From the NCBI GenBank assembly GCA_028293775.1, contig JAQGOD010000169.1:1-7684 (forward strand): a stretch of DNA of 7,684 nucleotides. Reading direction: 5' to 3'. This document shows positions 6,871 to 7,684 of this stretch, piece by piece; positions within the stretch are counted from its first letter, which is position 1, and each line of letters starts with the position of its first letter. The DNA comes from Gammaproteobacteria bacterium (GTDB lineage Bacteria > Pseudomonadota > Gammaproteobacteria > Steroidobacterales > Steroidobacteraceae). Made by a program: the position numbers and the translations under genes. Below the pieces are notes generated by a model, which saw only the letters and a list, made by a program, of their open reading frames with translations, was not told the origin of the DNA and searched no databases.

Positions 6871-7684
6871 CTAAAGGCTGAATTGCATTCCGGACGCTTC
6901 CTGTTGGTGTGCATAGTCGCTGAGCAACCGCTCAAATTGCAGCTTGCCGGTAATGTAGCTAGTGCCATAGCCCGGCTGCCGCAGGTACAGCAACTGCTCG
7001 AAAGCAATCAGCTCGCTCGATGGGTCGGACCACCCTCGCGGAGTCCATTGCGCATGGAAACTGCCCGCTTGCTGCAACGTCAATTCGTTCGCCTGCACGT
7101 AAAGCGATGCCAATCCGCGCGCTGCGCGATTGGCCAGCATGATCCAAACGACTTCGCGGCCACGGGGATTGTCGTCGTAAAGTCCTGCCTGCATGAGTGT
7201 TTCTTCCATGGCCGTAGCCAAGCCCTCGGAGCGGCTATCGAACATATTGGACAATGCCGGCAGGCGGCGGATCGGGCTCGGATTCGGCTCCTCTTTCATC
7301 CGCGCCAGTTCGATCCAATGATAATCGTGGGAAAAGAGACCGAGTGGTTCGCGCGCCGCCCCCTGCAGAAAAAAATTGCGCTTTTCCGGCGGCACAAAGT
7401 CGAGAACTTGGTGCGCCATGGCATCGCGATAATAATCCTTGTCCGGTACGACTCCGGCCTCGATTAGAAAGTCCGTGAGCTTCTTCATCCGCGCCGCGCC
7501 TAAGGCGCGAAAAGCTTCCGGTGAGTTGGCCGGTTCGAGTGGCGGTAGGGCGCGGTTGTGATACTCCTCGAGCTGCAAACCTACTCTCGCTCGTTCCAAC
7601 TCCCGTCGCAGGAGGGTGACCTGCTGGCCCCAGTCATAAGTCTCCAAATGGACGTGCTTGAGATACCAGTCGTAATTTTCCTTG
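6871..7684 (-). CDS. DUF885-like protein, C-terminal part (N-terminus beyond the window)
   Basis: The frame is open to the right edge; 271 full codons are visible, with the stop TAG at 6873-6871. The fragment opens with ENYDWYLKHVHLETYDW, close to the conserved segment of DUF885 proteins, then a charged helix region, SRSEGLATAMEETLMQAGLYDD (about 150-171 of the fragment), a long helix ending in NRAARGLASLYVQ, and RQPGYGTSYITGKLQFERL near the C-terminus, which matches the family's PGQ-x-x-Y-x-x-G pattern. DUF885 proteins are mostly uncharacterised; many carry a HExxPGHH-type motif and are thought to be metallopeptidase-like. Here the corresponding place reads SHDYHWIEL (plus-strand 7303-7332), so the motif is changed or absent. 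The enzyme activity and substrate are unknown, and a signal peptide cannot be judged because the N-terminus is missing. A TTG at 7647 is internal, not the start. Confidence 0.78.
   Translation of the reverse strand, partial: KENYDWYLKHVHLETYDWGQQVTLLRRELERARVGLQLEEYHNRALPPLEPANSPEAFRALGAARMKKLTDFLIEAGVVPDKDYYRDAMAHQVLDFVPPEKRNFFLQGAAREPLGLFSHDYHWIELARMKEEPNPSPIRRLPALSNMFDSRSEGLATAMEETLMQAGLYDDNPRGREVVWIMLANRAARGLASLYVQANELTLQQAGSFHAQWTPRGWSDPSSELIAFEQLLYLRQPGYGTSYITGKLQFERLLSDYAHQQEASGMQFSL

Noticed and set aside
6788..6874. A 28-codon plus-strand open frame with ATG, ending four bases inside the DUF885-like gene
   Set aside because: No clear Shine-Dalgarno, no recognisable family, and very short; chance is the simpler explanation.

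Overview
The window looks like a chromosomal segment of a moderately GC-rich alphaproteobacterium, most likely of the Hyphomicrobiales (rhizobial) group. The main reasons are the serC-serA gene order, a SerC of the so-called Methanosarcina type that is common in that group, and a structured leader in front of serC that matches the known alphaproteobacterial serC leader. This placement is inference from gene families. No species can be named.

Left part (1-2468): a minus-strand serine biosynthesis operon, serC then serA. serA runs off the left edge. A strong sigma-70-like promoter (TTGACA, 16 bases, TATTCT) drives it, and the 5' leader can fold over the serC ribosome binding site in two mutually exclusive ways. 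serC and serA are tightly coupled: the serA Shine-Dalgarno overlaps the serC stop codon.

Middle (2469-5226): on the plus strand, divergent from serCA, lie a PfkB-family sugar kinase (fructokinase-like) and, 40 bases on, a large M14-family zinc carboxypeptidase-like protein that starts at TTG. They look like a two-gene unit.

Right part (5256-7684): a NarL/FixJ-type response regulator on the minus strand, convergent with the peptidase gene. Its helix-turn-helix is normal but its receiver domain is degenerate. Then comes about 400 bases without a recognisable gene, a plus-strand gene for a small Cys/His/Arg-rich conserved protein, a short spacer holding a 22-base imperfect palindrome, and the C-terminal part of a DUF885-like protein on the minus strand, cut by the right edge.

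This is mostly ordinary chromosomal housekeeping and accessory content. I saw no CRISPR array, transposase, phage gene, tRNA or rRNA. The points most worth a second look are the serC leader, the degenerate orphan response regulator, the small Cys/His/Arg-rich protein, and the DUF885-like protein that lacks the family's usual metal-binding motif.
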